Position numbers and translations under genes: made by a program. Positions 33,247 to 43,005 of a stretch of 64,000 nt of DNA are shown here, piece by piece; position 1 is the stretch's first letter, and every line of letters starts with the position of its first letter. The notes under the pieces are model-generated. The model saw nothing but the letters and a program-made list of their open reading frames with translations, made no database searches and was not told where the DNA came from. Source of the stretch: Vibrio panuliri. Lineage in GTDB: Bacteria; Pseudomonadota; Gammaproteobacteria; Enterobacterales; Vibrionaceae. The stretch lies in contig NZ_AP019655.1 in NCBI RefSeq assembly GCF_009938205.1, positions 62,001 to 126,000 of the forward strand. The letters run 5' to 3'.

Positions 33247-34881
33247 ATGAGTATTTATTTTATCGGCGTTGATGTAGGCAGTGGCAGCGCACGAGCGGGG
33301 GTGTTTGATGCCCACGGTCGTAAAGTTGGTGAGGCCAAGCGCGACACATTGATGTTTAAACCTCAAGCTGATTTCGTTGAGCAGTCTTCAGACAATATTT
33401 GGCAGTCGGTGTGTTTGGCGGTAAAAGATGCCGTTTCTCAGGCGAACATCGAGCCAATACAAGTGAAAGGTATTGGGTTTGACGCGACGTGTTCATTGGT
33501 TGTGCTCGACAAGAATGGTCAACCTTTGACGGTTAGCCCGACGGGGCGCAGTGAGCAAAACATCGTAATGTGGATGGACCATCGTGCGATTGCTCAAGCG
33601 GATCGCATTAATAAAACGGAACATCCAGTACTGGCTTACGTCGGCAATCGTATTTCCCCAGAGATGCAGACTCCGAAGTTATTGTGGCTGAAGCAAAACA
33701 TGCCAAATACTTGGTCTAAAGCAGGCTACTTCTTTGACTTGCCTGACTTTTTGACTTGGAAAGCGACTTTTGATGCGAGCCGCTCACTCTGCTCTACGGT
33801 GTGTAAGTGGACCTATCTAGGCCATGAGAACAAGTGGGATAAAAGCTTCTTTGAACTGATTGGTTTGGAAGATTTGCTCGAAAATGATGCCCAAACCATT
33901 GGCGACCGAATTCTACCTATGGGACAACCGGTAGGGGACGGTTTGACCGTGCATGCGGCGGATGATCTTGGTTTAATCCCGGGTACTGCGGTAGGCACCT
34001 CAATTATTGATGCGCATGCTGGTGGTATTGGAGTGTTAGGCGCTGCGGGTATGACGGGTGAAAAGGCGGACTTTAATAAGCGCTTAGCCTTGATTGGTGG
34101 TACTTCGTCTTGTCATATGGCGGCAGCAAAAACCGCGCGCTTTATCGATGGTGTGTGGGGGGCTTACTACAGTGCGATGATACCTGGATACTGGTTAAAT
34201 GAAGGGGGACAATCTGCCACAGGGGCATTGATTGACCACATCATTACTTCTCATCCTTTGTATGAGAGCGCTAAAGAGCAAGCGGGCAAGCAAGGACAAA
34301 CCGTGTATCAATTGTTGAATGAACGGTTACTGACGCTTGCCGGCAGCAAAGAGGATATTGCCTTCTTAACCAAAGATATCCATGTATTGCCTTACTTCCA
34401 TGGTAACCGCTCACCACGGGCGAATGCGCATTTAACAGGGACAATTACTGGGCTTAAAATGTCGAAGACGCTGGATGATATGGCGCTGCAATATTTAGCC
34501 ACCATTCAAGGCATTGCCCTTGGTACTCGTCATATTATCGAAGTTATGAACGATGCTGGCTATGAGATTGATACCATCATGGCATGTGGTGGCGGCACGA
34601 AGAACACCGTCTTTTTACAAGAACATGCTAACGCCACGGGCTGTATGATTCTGCTGCCGGAAGAGAGCGAAGCGGTGATTCTCGGCTCTGCGATGCTCGG
34701 CTCTGTTGCTGCCGGTTTCTACAGTGATATTCCTGATGCGATGAATGCGATGAGTCGCATCAGCAAGAGCGTGATGCCTCAAACGGAAAAGATTAAGCAC
34801 TTTTATGACGCGAAATACGCCATCTTCCACAAGATGTATCAAGATGATGTTGAGTATAAGCGTATGATGAGTGAGTTTTAA
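33247..34881 (+). CDS. FGGY-family pentulose kinase (YpCarbK/ribulokinase-like)
   Basis: 544 residues, the size of ribulokinase-type FGGY kinases. N-terminal [20 protein letters not shown] is the ATPase phosphate-1 motif; [36 protein letters not shown], and the C-terminal [21 protein letters not shown] and [18 protein letters not shown] fit the FGGY_YpCarbK group, whose characterised members phosphorylate D-ribulose. As the last gene of the transporter operon it would trap the imported sugar (or one derived from it). No isomerase, epimerase or dehydrogenase is encoded next to it, so the imported compound may already be a pentulose. Confidence 0.88.
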   Translation: MSIYFIGVDVGSGSARAGVFDAHGRKVGEAKRDTLMFKPQADFVEQSSDNIWQSVCLAVKDAVSQANIEPIQVKGIGFDATCSLVVLDKNGQPLTVSPTGRSEQNIVMWMDHRAIAQADRINKTEHPVLAYVGNRISPEMQTPKLLWLKQNMPNTWSKAGYFFDLPDFLTWKATFDASRSLCSTVCKWTYLGHENKWDKSFFELIGLEDLLENDAQTIGDRILPMGQPVGDGLTVHAADDLGLIPGTAVGTSIIDAHAGGIGVLGAAGMTGEKADFNKRLALIGGTSSCHMAAAKTARFIDGVWGAYYSAMIPGYWLNEGGQSATGALIDHIITSHPLYESAKEQAGKQGQTVYQLLNERLLTLAGSKEDIAFLTKDIHVLPYFHGNRSPRANAHLTGTITGLKMSKTLDDMALQYLATIQGIALGTRHIIEVMNDAGYEIDTIMACGGGTKNTVFLQEHANATGCMILLPEESEAVILGSAMLGSVAAGFYSDIPDAMNAMSRISKSVMPQTEKIKHFYDAKYAIFHKMYQDDVEYKRMMSEF

Positions 34882-34904
34882 GCGACTCGACTAATAGCGA
34901 AAGT

Positions 34905-34930
34905 AAAGGCCTCTAGTGAGGCCTTTTTTT
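34905..34930 (+). terminator. Terminator closing the sugar operon
   Basis: AAAGGCCTC-TAGT-GAGGCCTTT followed by T residues; it abuts the stop of the convergent M16 protease gene. Confidence 0.9.
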
Positions 34931-34933
34931 GGC

Positions 34934-37765
34934 TTATTTTTGACGCGGTAGCAGATAGAAGGTTTTCTGGTTTTTATCCATCACAGTTTTCGCTAACTGA
35001 TTAATGCTCTCAACGGTCGCCTCGTTAATCATACTCACGCTGTGGGTCACTGCTTGATAGGGCTTGGTAGAGAAGGCATCTTGACTGAATGCCGCTACCC
35101 AATAGTCGCTGTATTGCTCCTGTTGCCCTTGGTTCACTGCCCAGGCATTTTTCGCTTGGTCTAGCTCGGCTTGAGTGATGCCATGTTGTTGAATGTTAGT
35201 GACAACCTGACTGGCAAGCTTGGCTAACGATCGTGCACGATTTGGCGCGGTAGTGAAGTTAAGCCTCGCTAAATAATAAGGTTTTGGATCTCGAGCCAGC
35301 ATCTGAGACATATTGATCACGTAAACCCCCGATGCTTTCACACGTACGGTTTCGCGCAGGCGGTTGTTGGTGATCTGTTCGAGCAGTTGCAGTTGCATTT
35401 GTTGCTCTAAAGACCATGAATGATCAGCACTGTATTGGATTTGCACCATGGCTTTATTGCTGCTGCCAATCGCATAACTGTACTCTTGTTCGATCGATTT
35501 TGGTTCAATACCACGATCAACTGGCTTAAGTGGCAGTTGTGGATCAACGGCTAATGAAGCCAACCATTTCGTGATGGTAGGCTCAACGTTTTCTGTTGCA
35601 GTGTTGGTGACTATCGTGACAATCATTTGCGCAGGATCACCATAGAGCTTCTCGCGCCATTCCACTAATTGCTCGCTGGTAAAGTGGTTCCAATCGCCAT
35701 CCGCAGTGGCAACCAAGCGCTCACCATGCTCAAAGGCTTCACGGCTAATGTTGTCCATAAAAATGCGTTCAGCCGGAACTTTACTTAGGTTTTGCGCAGT
35801 CACTTGCTTCATCTCGCTAAGCTTGTCTTCACAATGGTTGGCTTGCGTGAGCTTGAGGTGTAGCAGAGCGAGTGCGTCATCGAGCGCATCGGTATCAGTG
35901 GTTACCGAAAATCCATGGTAGAGCAGCTCACTGTATGGTGTTACGCTCACTTGATGCTGTTTGCTCCATTGAGTTAACTGATGAGCCGTGTACTGACCAT
36001 AGCCGCACTGCTCAGCCAATTTACCAGCCCAATCAACGATACCGAGTTGATGGTTTGCTTCTAGCGAGCGACCTCCGGGAATACGCAGATTCACTTGCGT
36101 GCCACCTTTAAGATCGGACTTACTCACCACCACTACTTTCATGCCATTGGTTAGCTGGTATTGGTAAACAGGTCTCGGCCCAAAGTTGAGCTGAGATGTC
36201 TTATTTGCAATCTCTCCGCTTGCTTGGGGTGTGACGTTCAAGTTGATTTCTGGTTTCGTTAAGCTAAATGGCGCAGGTTTACTGACACGAATGCTCTTCC
36301 ATTGGTCAGGCATTTGCTTCACATCGACGCTGGCTTGGTCGTTGTCGGGGCCAATTAACGCCAGTTTCGGCGAAGTGGCTTGCAGCAGCGACGCGACATG
36401 TTGCTGAATATCTTCGGCGGTTAAAGAACTCAGGAATGCTTCAGTCAGTTGCAACTGCTGCGCTTTGTCCATCATAGGGAGACGGTAACTGTCAGCTTGA
36501 ACTAATTGATCAGCAAGGTACTGGTTCGAGTAACCGGCGCGGTATTTTGCCTGTTGCTCTACTTTGTTGAGCAGCGTTTGTTTGGCGCTCTCAAGCTCTT
36601 TTTTACTTACAGGTTGGCTCGCAAGGCGTTGCAACTCGGTGGCTAACTGAGCAAAGGCCTGATCGTAGTGGTCACTAAATGGATGGGCAATCATTAAGTA
36701 CTGAACGCGTGTGGTGCTCAGCAAATGGCTTTGAGGTGCAACGGTTGCCGCTTTTAACTTACCGTTCGCAACGAGAATCGCTAGGCGTTGGTTAAGAATT
36801 GATAACCATAATGAATCCAATGTTTCCTGCCATTGTCCTTCAACGGTATTGAGGGGGACTTCAATGTCATTTTGCAGCAGCAACTGCATAAATCGGCGGC
36901 TATTCTCTCTGTCAAAAACCGTTGCCACTTGGAGTGTTGGTTGTGAAGGGAATTGCTGCCATGCAATCGGATCGGTCGGTGTGTCGCCCTTCGCTTTGGT
37001 TGCAAATAGGCTTTCAATCTGGCTTCTTACGGCAAAATTATCGAATGTGCCGCTGACAATTAAGGTCATACGCTGAGGCTGATACCATTTTTGGTAGTAT
37101 GCGATGGCCTCTTCAACGGGGGCGTTACGAATCACATCAATAGTCCCGATGGCATTTCTCTGAGCAAGACGACTGCCTTGATAACGCAGCGCTTCGAGTT
37201 GGTCATTAATTCGTGAACCGACCCCTTGACGAAGGCGCCATTCTTCAACAATGACTTCACGCTCTTTGTCAAATGCTTGTGGATCAAAGCTAATTTCGCT
37301 CGCCCAATCAGATAAAATTTGCAGCCCTAGTTCTGTGGTTTGGCGTGCTGAATTAGGCAGCGAAAGTTTGTAGACAGTGCTGTTATAACTGGTGACGGCA
37401 TTCACATGTGAGCCAAGATTGATCCCTTGCGCTTCCAAGGCTTTAAAGCTTTGGCTATCGGGAAAATTCGTTGTGCCTTTGAATGCCATATGTTCGACAA
37501 AGTGTGCCAGTCCGCGTTGCTGGTCTTCTTCCTGCAATGAGCCTGAATGTACCGCCAAGCGCATCTCTACACCGGGTGTTTTTCTTGGTTGCAAAATGAC
37601 TTGCATGCCATTGTCTAGCCAGTACTGGAAAATATCAGCGCGAACGGGCAGGGGTTGATATTGGTTGCTCGCTGCGATATTCGGTTCTGTACTTGTCGTG
37701 GTTTGGCAACCGGTAATGCCAAGTGCCATCGCTAGAGCGAATGAGAGTAAAGTAGGTTTGATCAT
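34934..37765 (-). CDS. pqqL: M16-family zinc protease, lipoprotein, PqqL/FusC-like
   Basis: 943 residues, the length class of E. coli PqqL (about 930). The signal peptide carries a lipobox GITGC with Cys20, so it should be lipid-anchored facing the periplasm. The inverted zinc motif HFVEH is at 88-92 (GLAHFVEHMAFKGT), with the downstream glutamates in EREVIVEEWRLRQG as third ligand. A second M16 half without the motif follows (VYQYQLTNGMKVVVVSKSDLKGG onwards), giving the two-lobed clam-shell. Related FusC cuts imported ferredoxin to free its iron, and PqqL is needed under iron limitation in some E. coli. Last gene of the receptor-transporter-protease operon, four bases behind the ABC gene. 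Confidence 0.88.
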   Translation of the reverse strand: MIKPTLLSFALAMALGITGCQTTTSTEPNIAASNQYQPLPVRADIFQYWLDNGMQVILQPRKTPGVEMRLAVHSGSLQEEDQQRGLAHFVEHMAFKGTTNFPDSQSFKALEAQGINLGSHVNAVTSYNSTVYKLSLPNSARQTTELGLQILSDWASEISFDPQAFDKEREVIVEEWRLRQGVGSRINDQLEALRYQGSRLAQRNAIGTIDVIRNAPVEEAIAYYQKWYQPQRMTLIVSGTFDNFAVRSQIESLFATKAKGDTPTDPIAWQQFPSQPTLQVATVFDRENSRRFMQLLLQNDIEVPLNTVEGQWQETLDSLWLSILNQRLAILVANGKLKAATVAPQSHLLSTTRVQYLMIAHPFSDHYDQAFAQLATELQRLASQPVSKKELESAKQTLLNKVEQQAKYRAGYSNQYLADQLVQADSYRLPMMDKAQQLQLTEAFLSSLTAEDIQQHVASLLQATSPKLALIGPDNDQASVDVKQMPDQWKSIRVSKPAPFSLTKPEINLNVTPQASGEIANKTSQLNFGPRPVYQYQLTNGMKVVVVSKSDLKGGTQVNLRIPGGRSLEANHQLGIVDWAGKLAEQCGYGQYTAHQLTQWSKQHQVSVTPYSELLYHGFSVTTDTDALDDALALLHLKLTQANHCEDKLSEMKQVTAQNLSKVPAERIFMDNISREAFEHGERLVATADGDWNHFTSEQLVEWREKLYGDPAQMIVTIVTNTATENVEPTITKWLASLAVDPQLPLKPVDRGIEPKSIEQEYSYAIGSSNKAMVQIQYSADHSWSLEQQMQLQLLEQITNNRLRETVRVKASGVYVINMSQMLARDPKPYYLARLNFTTAPNRARSLAKLASQVVTNIQQHGITQAELDQAKNAWAVNQGQQEQYSDYWVAAFSQDAFSTKPYQAVTHSVSMINEATVESINQLAKTVMDKNQKTFYLLPRQK

Positions 37766-37769
37766 TGTC

Positions 37770-39452
37770 TTATGCTCCTAGTGCGACAGGTGATTGGTTA
37801 TCTAAGTCGATCAGGCGGTCAGCCATTGCCCAGAGTTCAGGTTGGTGAGAGACCATCAATACCGCGCTATTTGGCAGCGCATGTTTGAGGGTTTTAATCA
37901 TCAACGTAGCGGCGCTTTGATCCAGTGACGATGTGGTTTCATCCAATAGAATTAATGGTGGCTTGTTCACGAGCAAGCGGGCAAACATTAGACGTTGCTG
38001 TTCGCCGCCTGAGAGTTTGCTCGACCATGTTTCAACGCTGTCGAGTGACGTAGTCAGCGCGTTAAGGCCGACTTGTTGCAAAGCATCAATGCAGGTTTGA
38101 TCGTCAATATTGTTTGCACTTTGTGGGTAACAAACCAAAGCCTTAAGGCTGGTGGTGGTAAGATAGAGTTTCTGAGGAACCCAAATCGAGTCAGTACGTT
38201 GATACTCACCAATAAAGTTTGGCCAAAATCCGCTGAGTGTTCTTAATAGGCTGGATTTCCCTAAGCCAGAACGCCCTTTCAACATAACGATTTGTCCTTG
38301 CTCAACCACAAGATTGTTGACCTCAAGCAGTGATCGTTCGTGATCAACATGAACACGCAGTGTGGCGCGCAGCGCTTTAGGGGCGATGGGATGCTTAGCA
38401 GTGCTTGGCAGTTCAATATCATGCAGTTTGAGATTGAACGTGGTTAAACGTTCTACCGTTGCACTAAGTTTGGCAAGATCGCGATAGGAGTAAATAAACC
38501 AACTCAGTGAGCCAGAGACTTGCATAAAGGCCATCTTGATTTGCATCAGTCCACCAAGCTGGATGATACCCGCGAGAAACTGAGGTAGTGCAAAGAAGAT
38601 AGGGGCAAGGCTTGAAACTTGCGCATAACCAACGGTAAAGAAGCCGAGGTTGCGCTCTTTAACCATCAACTTGTACCAGTTTTGTGCCACAAAGGTAAAC
38701 TTAGTGCCTAGCGCTTCTCGCTCAATCGCTTCGCCGCGCTGTGCACCAATCATTTCACTGTTCTCTCGTCGCTCAATAAGAGCGGCACGAAAATCCGCTT
38801 CGCGTTTTTGTTGATTGAAATTAAGGCGCTGCAGTGGCTTACCGATCCAATGGGTAATCGCTGTACCAACGAGGGTATAGGCGATACACATCCAAACCAT
38901 GTACCCGGGAATATGCCACTCTTGACCAGCAAGATTAAAGCTCATTTCACCGGAGAGATTCCATAAAATCGTGACAAAAGATCCGAGCGTGAGTACGGAA
39001 CGCAAGAATGACAGTAGTAGATCGAGCGAAAGATCAATCAGCAAGTAGATGTCTTCTGCAATGCGTTGATCTGGGTTATCGGGTTCAGTCTGCGCCAGCT
39101 TCATATGATAGTGATGATGCTGGTCAGATAGCCACTGTGCGGTCAGTTGTTCGGTCATCCATGTGCGCCAATCAATCAACAGCTTTTTCTGTAAGTAGCT
39201 GCTATAAACCGCGACGAGAATAAGTGAACCAATGAGCAGTACAAATTGACCAAGCAAGCGATAAATGCTCGAACCATCCAGTTGTTGTAGCGCGTTGTAG
39301 AAGTCACCATTCCATTGGTTAAATTGAACACTTAGCCACACGGAGCCGAAGGTCATGCTGATAATGACTAACAGTAAACCCAGTGAAGGTAAACGTTGTT
39401 TAGAGAGCCAAAATGGTTTGATTAGCTGCCAGTATTGAGAGAGAAAATTCAT
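37770..39452 (-). CDS. yddA: ABC transporter, fused permease-ATPase, YddA/FusD-like
   Basis: 560 residues from the ATG at 39452, the same length as E. coli YddA (561); 16 more codons are open upstream but unlike the family. The N-terminal half is a six-helix membrane domain of the SbmA/BacA and ABC-D type (VQFNQWNGDFYNALQQLD, the hallmark EAA-like region VKERNLGFFTVGYAQVSSLAPIFFALPQFLAG). The ATPase half has Walker A GRSGLGKS (393-400), signature LSGGEQQ (480-486) and Walker B ILLDETTSSLD. It would move peptide fragments or a released cofactor across the inner membrane. Between the receptor and protease genes of the same operon. Confidence 0.87.
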   Translation of the reverse strand: MNFLSQYWQLIKPFWLSKQRLPSLGLLLVIISMTFGSVWLSVQFNQWNGDFYNALQQLDGSSIYRLLGQFVLLIGSLILVAVYSSYLQKKLLIDWRTWMTEQLTAQWLSDQHHHYHMKLAQTEPDNPDQRIAEDIYLLIDLSLDLLLSFLRSVLTLGSFVTILWNLSGEMSFNLAGQEWHIPGYMVWMCIAYTLVGTAITHWIGKPLQRLNFNQQKREADFRAALIERRENSEMIGAQRGEAIEREALGTKFTFVAQNWYKLMVKERNLGFFTVGYAQVSSLAPIFFALPQFLAGIIQLGGLMQIKMAFMQVSGSLSWFIYSYRDLAKLSATVERLTTFNLKLHDIELPSTAKHPIAPKALRATLRVHVDHERSLLEVNNLVVEQGQIVMLKGRSGLGKSSLLRTLSGFWPNFIGEYQRTDSIWVPQKLYLTTTSLKALVCYPQSANNIDDQTCIDALQQVGLNALTTSLDSVETWSSKLSGGEQQRLMFARLLVNKPPLILLDETTSSLDQSAATLMIKTLKHALPNSAVLMVSHQPELWAMADRLIDLDNQSPVALGA

Positions 39453-39520
39453 AATTATTTTTGCTTTACGTCCAAAGGGCAGGCGAAATGGCCTGCCCAA
39501 TTATGGGAAGAGTGGGGCGC

Positions 39521-41995
39521 TTAGTAGTCGTAACTTGCTTGCAGCCAGAATTGGCGACCCGCTTCGTAGACGCGGTAGACTTCACCTTGGTGTACAAATG
39601 AGTCTGTCGCATTTTCGTTGTTAAGCAGGTTGGTCACTTCGGCTGAAATCGCGGCACCATAGGCAAATCTCGGCTTCCATTCCGCTTTAATGTCCCAACG
39701 GAAGGTGTCTTCAAAGTCGACACGTTGATACTTCAAGACTTGCTTGCCAGTAGATGGGTCCACGGCATAGTCATTCTCATGACGTGTTGCTTGATCTCGG
39801 CCTTGCTGCCATTGCCACAGGTTGTAGACGGTTGTGCCATATTGAGGCAGTTCCGCTATCCATTCGATATTGGCACGTAATGGCGCATTAAAGTCCGTAC
39901 TTGGTAAGTCTGCGGCATTGATAATTTTGCCGTCGTACCACACTTTGTCGTAATCAAGATTGGTATTGGGATCAAAGAATGAGTACCCCATATCTTTTGG
40001 CGTATTGCTTTGTGTTTGCTGCCACACTAGAGAAGCACTAAGTTGGTTGCGAACGGTTTCGATAACAATAGGTAGGCGATTGCGAACCGTGAGTGATACC
40101 GAGTCGTGCGTGGTTTCGCCGCCATTATCAAAGGTGCGGATTCGAGCTTTATTCGGATCCGTGGTGCCTGGATATTTTGGACGGCTACGAACTTCATCTT
40201 TACCCAAGCGATGGACATAGTTGAGTGACCAAATGCTGTTGCGCCATGTTTGTTGTAAGCCGAGTGACAGCTCATCGTTATATGGGGTTTTAAGGTCAGA
40301 CATCCCTTCGTAGTCAGAAGTGGTGGTCCAACTGTCTTGCTGTTCACTATTAGGATTACACATCATGTAGCAGTGTTTGAGGCCTGCGTTTTGACCTTCA
40401 TATAGTGCATAGGTCAGCATTGAACGCCCGTAGTAGCGGTTTGCCCCTGCGGTTACTACTGTATCGCCACTACCAAACAGATCCCAGCTTGCGGTGATTC
40501 GCGGTGCTAGGTTGTTGTTTTGTACAAAGTCATCGCGTTCAAAGCGTAAGCCGGTGCGTAAGGTGACGTTGTTAATCTCGATAGTATCTTCGGCAAAAAT
40601 AGCGCGATTAACATATCGTGTGGTGTAAGTGCCGGCGAAAAATGCGTCAACTTGGTTCGCAAAGCCTAACCACTCCATACTATCCCACGTGCCACGATAG
40701 CCATTACGGAAGTAGGTTTTATCACGTATATATTTTGCTTTAGTGAGTGTTTGCTCACCCCCGACTACAAACTGGTGAGTCGTATTGCCAAAGCGTTTGG
40801 GATTGTAGGTAAACTTCCCTTTGATGGTGGTGTTGTCTTGCTCGGTATTGAGATCGCCCGGGCCTCCAGATGCGTAGGTCACTGGGTTGCGCCAATCGGT
40901 AAAGTCTTCTAGCTGAACAAAATAGTTCTGCTCGCTGGTGCGAACATCTTCCATCTTTTGCTTACCAAGAGACAGATCAAATACCCCACCATCCATCATA
41001 TGCTCAAATTGCAAATTGGTAGAGAGTCCGTTGTGCTCTTCCGTGTAATCGGAGTTAGCAACCCCATTCATAAATAGCTCAGACTCGTACTTTGAAAGGG
41101 CAAAGCTCAAATTGATCGTCGTACGAGGTGAGGAATACCAAGTAAACTTGGTAAACATATTGTCAGAAACTCGAGTTTGGTCTTTGATGCTATCTTGGTA
41201 CTCAAAGCCAGACAACTTATTGCCTTCCAAAGCGATGCTGCGCCCTCCGGCGTTTACCATTGGAATCGAAGAGGTTCGTCGAGAAATTGATGCGACAAAG
41301 CCTAAGTTATCGGTAATTCCGGTGGTGACAGAAACCCCATAGCTGCTTTTCTTGTAGTCAGGTTGAAAACGGGCAGGGTTACTTACGTCATTGTTGCTAG
41401 AGTTGAAATCGAGCTTCTCATCAACAATGGTTTTGTTCCAAGAGGAATCGGTTTGTCGGTAGTAAACGTTGGCCGATGTTTCGCCTTGCCAACTGCGGCT
41501 CTTGGTCTCAACAACCCCTCCAGAGAACCCGCCAAACTCGACAGGTACGTTGGCATCATAGACAGTGACACTCTCAATTAGGCGGCTATCAAGATAGAAG
41601 CCTTGCTCATCAGAAGAAAGGTTCGAGTTCGTCACGCCCAAGCCATTGTCAGCAGGGTCAATATCGTTGTTGATACTCATACCATCTAGTGTAAATGAGT
41701 TCTGATACGCGGTTGAACCATGAATAGAAATATCTGAAGGCTTAATTTCCCCCTGACTTAAACTATTATTCCCACTATTTGAAAACTGCACGGCTGGGTT
41801 GGTTTTTAATAAGTCGGTGATATTTCCATCACCTGTTGGTCGCTTATTAATATCTTCAGAAGTTAGCGTTTGTTTACTGGTTAAAGGCGCTTCAACTTTG
41901 TCTTTGACGACGATTTCTTGTTCAGAAACTTCGCCATTTGCATAGCTGCTAGACGCGGTGAATAGCCCAAAGAGGAGAGCGGCTGCCGGTTTCAT
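39521..41995 (-). CDS. yddB: TonB-dependent outer-membrane receptor, YddB/FusA-like
   Basis: 824 residues. Signal peptide 1-19 (SSYA-NG), a likely TonB box EQEIVV (25-30), a plug domain and a 22-strand barrel ending in QLQASYDY-type sequence (FWLQASYDY). The plug is strikingly like E. coli YddB: RPTGDGNITDLLKTNPAVQ, then SLSQGEIKPSDISIHGS, YQNSFTLDGMSINNDIDPA and VPVEFGGFSGGVVETKSR. Receptors of this group take up an iron-bearing protein (FusA, plant ferredoxin) or an unknown ligand (YddB). First gene of the operon with yddA- and pqqL-like genes, transcribed away from a TonB/ExbBD cluster across a Fur-like site. CNP pair CYMMC sits in one extracellular-loop candidate. Confidence 0.9.
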   Translation of the reverse strand: MKPAAALLFGLFTASSSYANGEVSEQEIVVKDKVEAPLTSKQTLTSEDINKRPTGDGNITDLLKTNPAVQFSNSGNNSLSQGEIKPSDISIHGSTAYQNSFTLDGMSINNDIDPADNGLGVTNSNLSSDEQGFYLDSRLIESVTVYDANVPVEFGGFSGGVVETKSRSWQGETSANVYYRQTDSSWNKTIVDEKLDFNSSNNDVSNPARFQPDYKKSSYGVSVTTGITDNLGFVASISRRTSSIPMVNAGGRSIALEGNKLSGFEYQDSIKDQTRVSDNMFTKFTWYSSPRTTINLSFALSKYESELFMNGVANSDYTEEHNGLSTNLQFEHMMDGGVFDLSLGKQKMEDVRTSEQNYFVQLEDFTDWRNPVTYASGGPGDLNTEQDNTTIKGKFTYNPKRFGNTTHQFVVGGEQTLTKAKYIRDKTYFRNGYRGTWDSMEWLGFANQVDAFFAGTYTTRYVNRAIFAEDTIEINNVTLRTGLRFERDDFVQNNNLAPRITASWDLFGSGDTVVTAGANRYYGRSMLTYALYEGQNAGLKHCYMMCNPNSEQQDSWTTTSDYEGMSDLKTPYNDELSLGLQQTWRNSIWSLNYVHRLGKDEVRSRPKYPGTTDPNKARIRTFDNGGETTHDSVSLTVRNRLPIVIETVRNQLSASLVWQQTQSNTPKDMGYSFFDPNTNLDYDKVWYDGKIINAADLPSTDFNAPLRANIEWIAELPQYGTTVYNLWQWQQGRDQATRHENDYAVDPSTGKQVLKYQRVDFEDTFRWDIKAEWKPRFAYGAAISAEVTNLLNNENATDSFVHQGEVYRVYEAGRQFWLQASYDY

Positions 41996-42240
41996 TCATT
42001 CTGTCCGTATTGTTAAATTCTTTCGAATGTTCTGTATTTATTAAAATGTGTAGATTGATATCTCATTTTGGCGGCAAGATATCACAATGTAAAACTAAAT
42101 GGCAATTGTTATCATTTGTATTTAATGATAATCTTCGCAGAAATTTTTTAAACCAACACCGTTCTTTGTCAGCATGGCGATTTTATTGATTTATAGAGAA
42201 CGGACTGTCGTTAAATAAGAGTGATGTCGGAGAACTTAGG
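41996..42240. promoter_or_regulatory. Divergent promoter, receptor operon / TonB cluster
   Basis: 245 AT-rich bases shared by the yddB-like operon and the DUF3450-TonB operon. Contains the Fur-like repeat listed separately. Nothing else recognised. Confidence 0.6.
42105..42133. promoter_or_regulatory. Fur-box-like inverted repeat
   Basis: TTATCATT (42109-42116) and AATGATAA (42124-42131), perfect inverted arms 7 bases apart, embedded in ATTGTTATCATTTG and TTTAATGATAATC. The GATAAT/ATTATC-type hexamers are the building blocks of Fur sites. The site lies about 110 bases from each divergent start, so one Fur dimer pair could repress both operons when iron is plentiful. Confidence 0.6.
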
Positions 42241-43005
42241 TTGTTATTTATAACAAATAGAAAAAAACGGTATTTCGTACTATTAATTTCAATAGCGAAC
42301 ACTGTTTTTATTTCAGGAAATGTTTTTGCTGGAAAAATAGATAAAGTCTTACAACAAGATTTGGTAGGTTTAAAAGCCAGCCAACAAGCGCAAATCAAGG
42401 TTGAAAATCTCGACGATAAAAATCTTGAGATTATCGAGCAGTACCGTCAGGTGATGCGTGAGCAACAGTTGGCAGATAAATATAACCAATTGCTAGTCAA
42501 ACAAGTCTCTCAACTTGAAACTGCTTTAGTGGCGATTGAAGCGAGTCAAGCAGAGCTGCGCTCTACACGCATGATGTTGGGGCCGCTACTCGAAGAAATG
42601 GTGCTATCTCTGGATCAATTTGTCGCAGCTGATGCCCCTTTCTTAATTTCGGAGCGTCGAAGCAGAGTTGAAAATCTACGCCGCCAACTGCTAGATGCCA
42701 GCCTATCTGAAGGAGAGAAAACTCTTTCGGTACTTGATGCCTATCAAGTTGAGCTGAGCTATGGCTATACCACGGAAAGTTGGCAAGGAAAGATCGATGA
42801 CCGTTTGGTTAATTTTGTCCGTGTCGGACGTTTAGGTTTTTATTACTTTACGCCTGATGAGACGAAAGCGGGTGTTTGGAATCAAGGTTGGCAGCCTTTG
42901 TCTTCTGAATGGGTTGCACAAATCAAACAGGCCGCGCAGGTCGCACAAGGTCGACAGTTACCGACACTTCTCACCCTTCCAGCAACGAAAATCGAGACAA
43001 TGTAA
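42241..43005 (+). CDS. DUF3450 periplasmic protein of the TonB cluster
   Basis: 254 residues. The start is TTG at 42241, eight bases after GGAG; no ATG or GTG is available in frame upstream. A signal peptide (ending VFA-GK) is followed by a long coiled coil (about 40-115: DDKNLEIIEQYRQVMREQQLADKYNQLLVKQVSQLETAL) and a globular part with the DUF3450 pattern (VLDAYQVELSYGYTTESWQGKI, RVGRLGFYYFTPDETKAGVWN). DUF3450 genes are the usual first gene of the TonB2/TonB3-type clusters of Vibrio, just before TtpC. Role not established. Its stop codon overlaps the next ATG by one base. Confidence 0.83.
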   Translation: MLFITNRKKRYFVLLISIANTVFISGNVFAGKIDKVLQQDLVGLKASQQAQIKVENLDDKNLEIIEQYRQVMREQQLADKYNQLLVKQVSQLETALVAIEASQAELRSTRMMLGPLLEEMVLSLDQFVAADAPFLISERRSRVENLRRQLLDASLSEGEKTLSVLDAYQVELSYGYTTESWQGKIDDRLVNFVRVGRLGFYYFTPDETKAGVWNQGWQPLSSEWVAQIKQAAQVAQGRQLPTLLTLPATKIETM

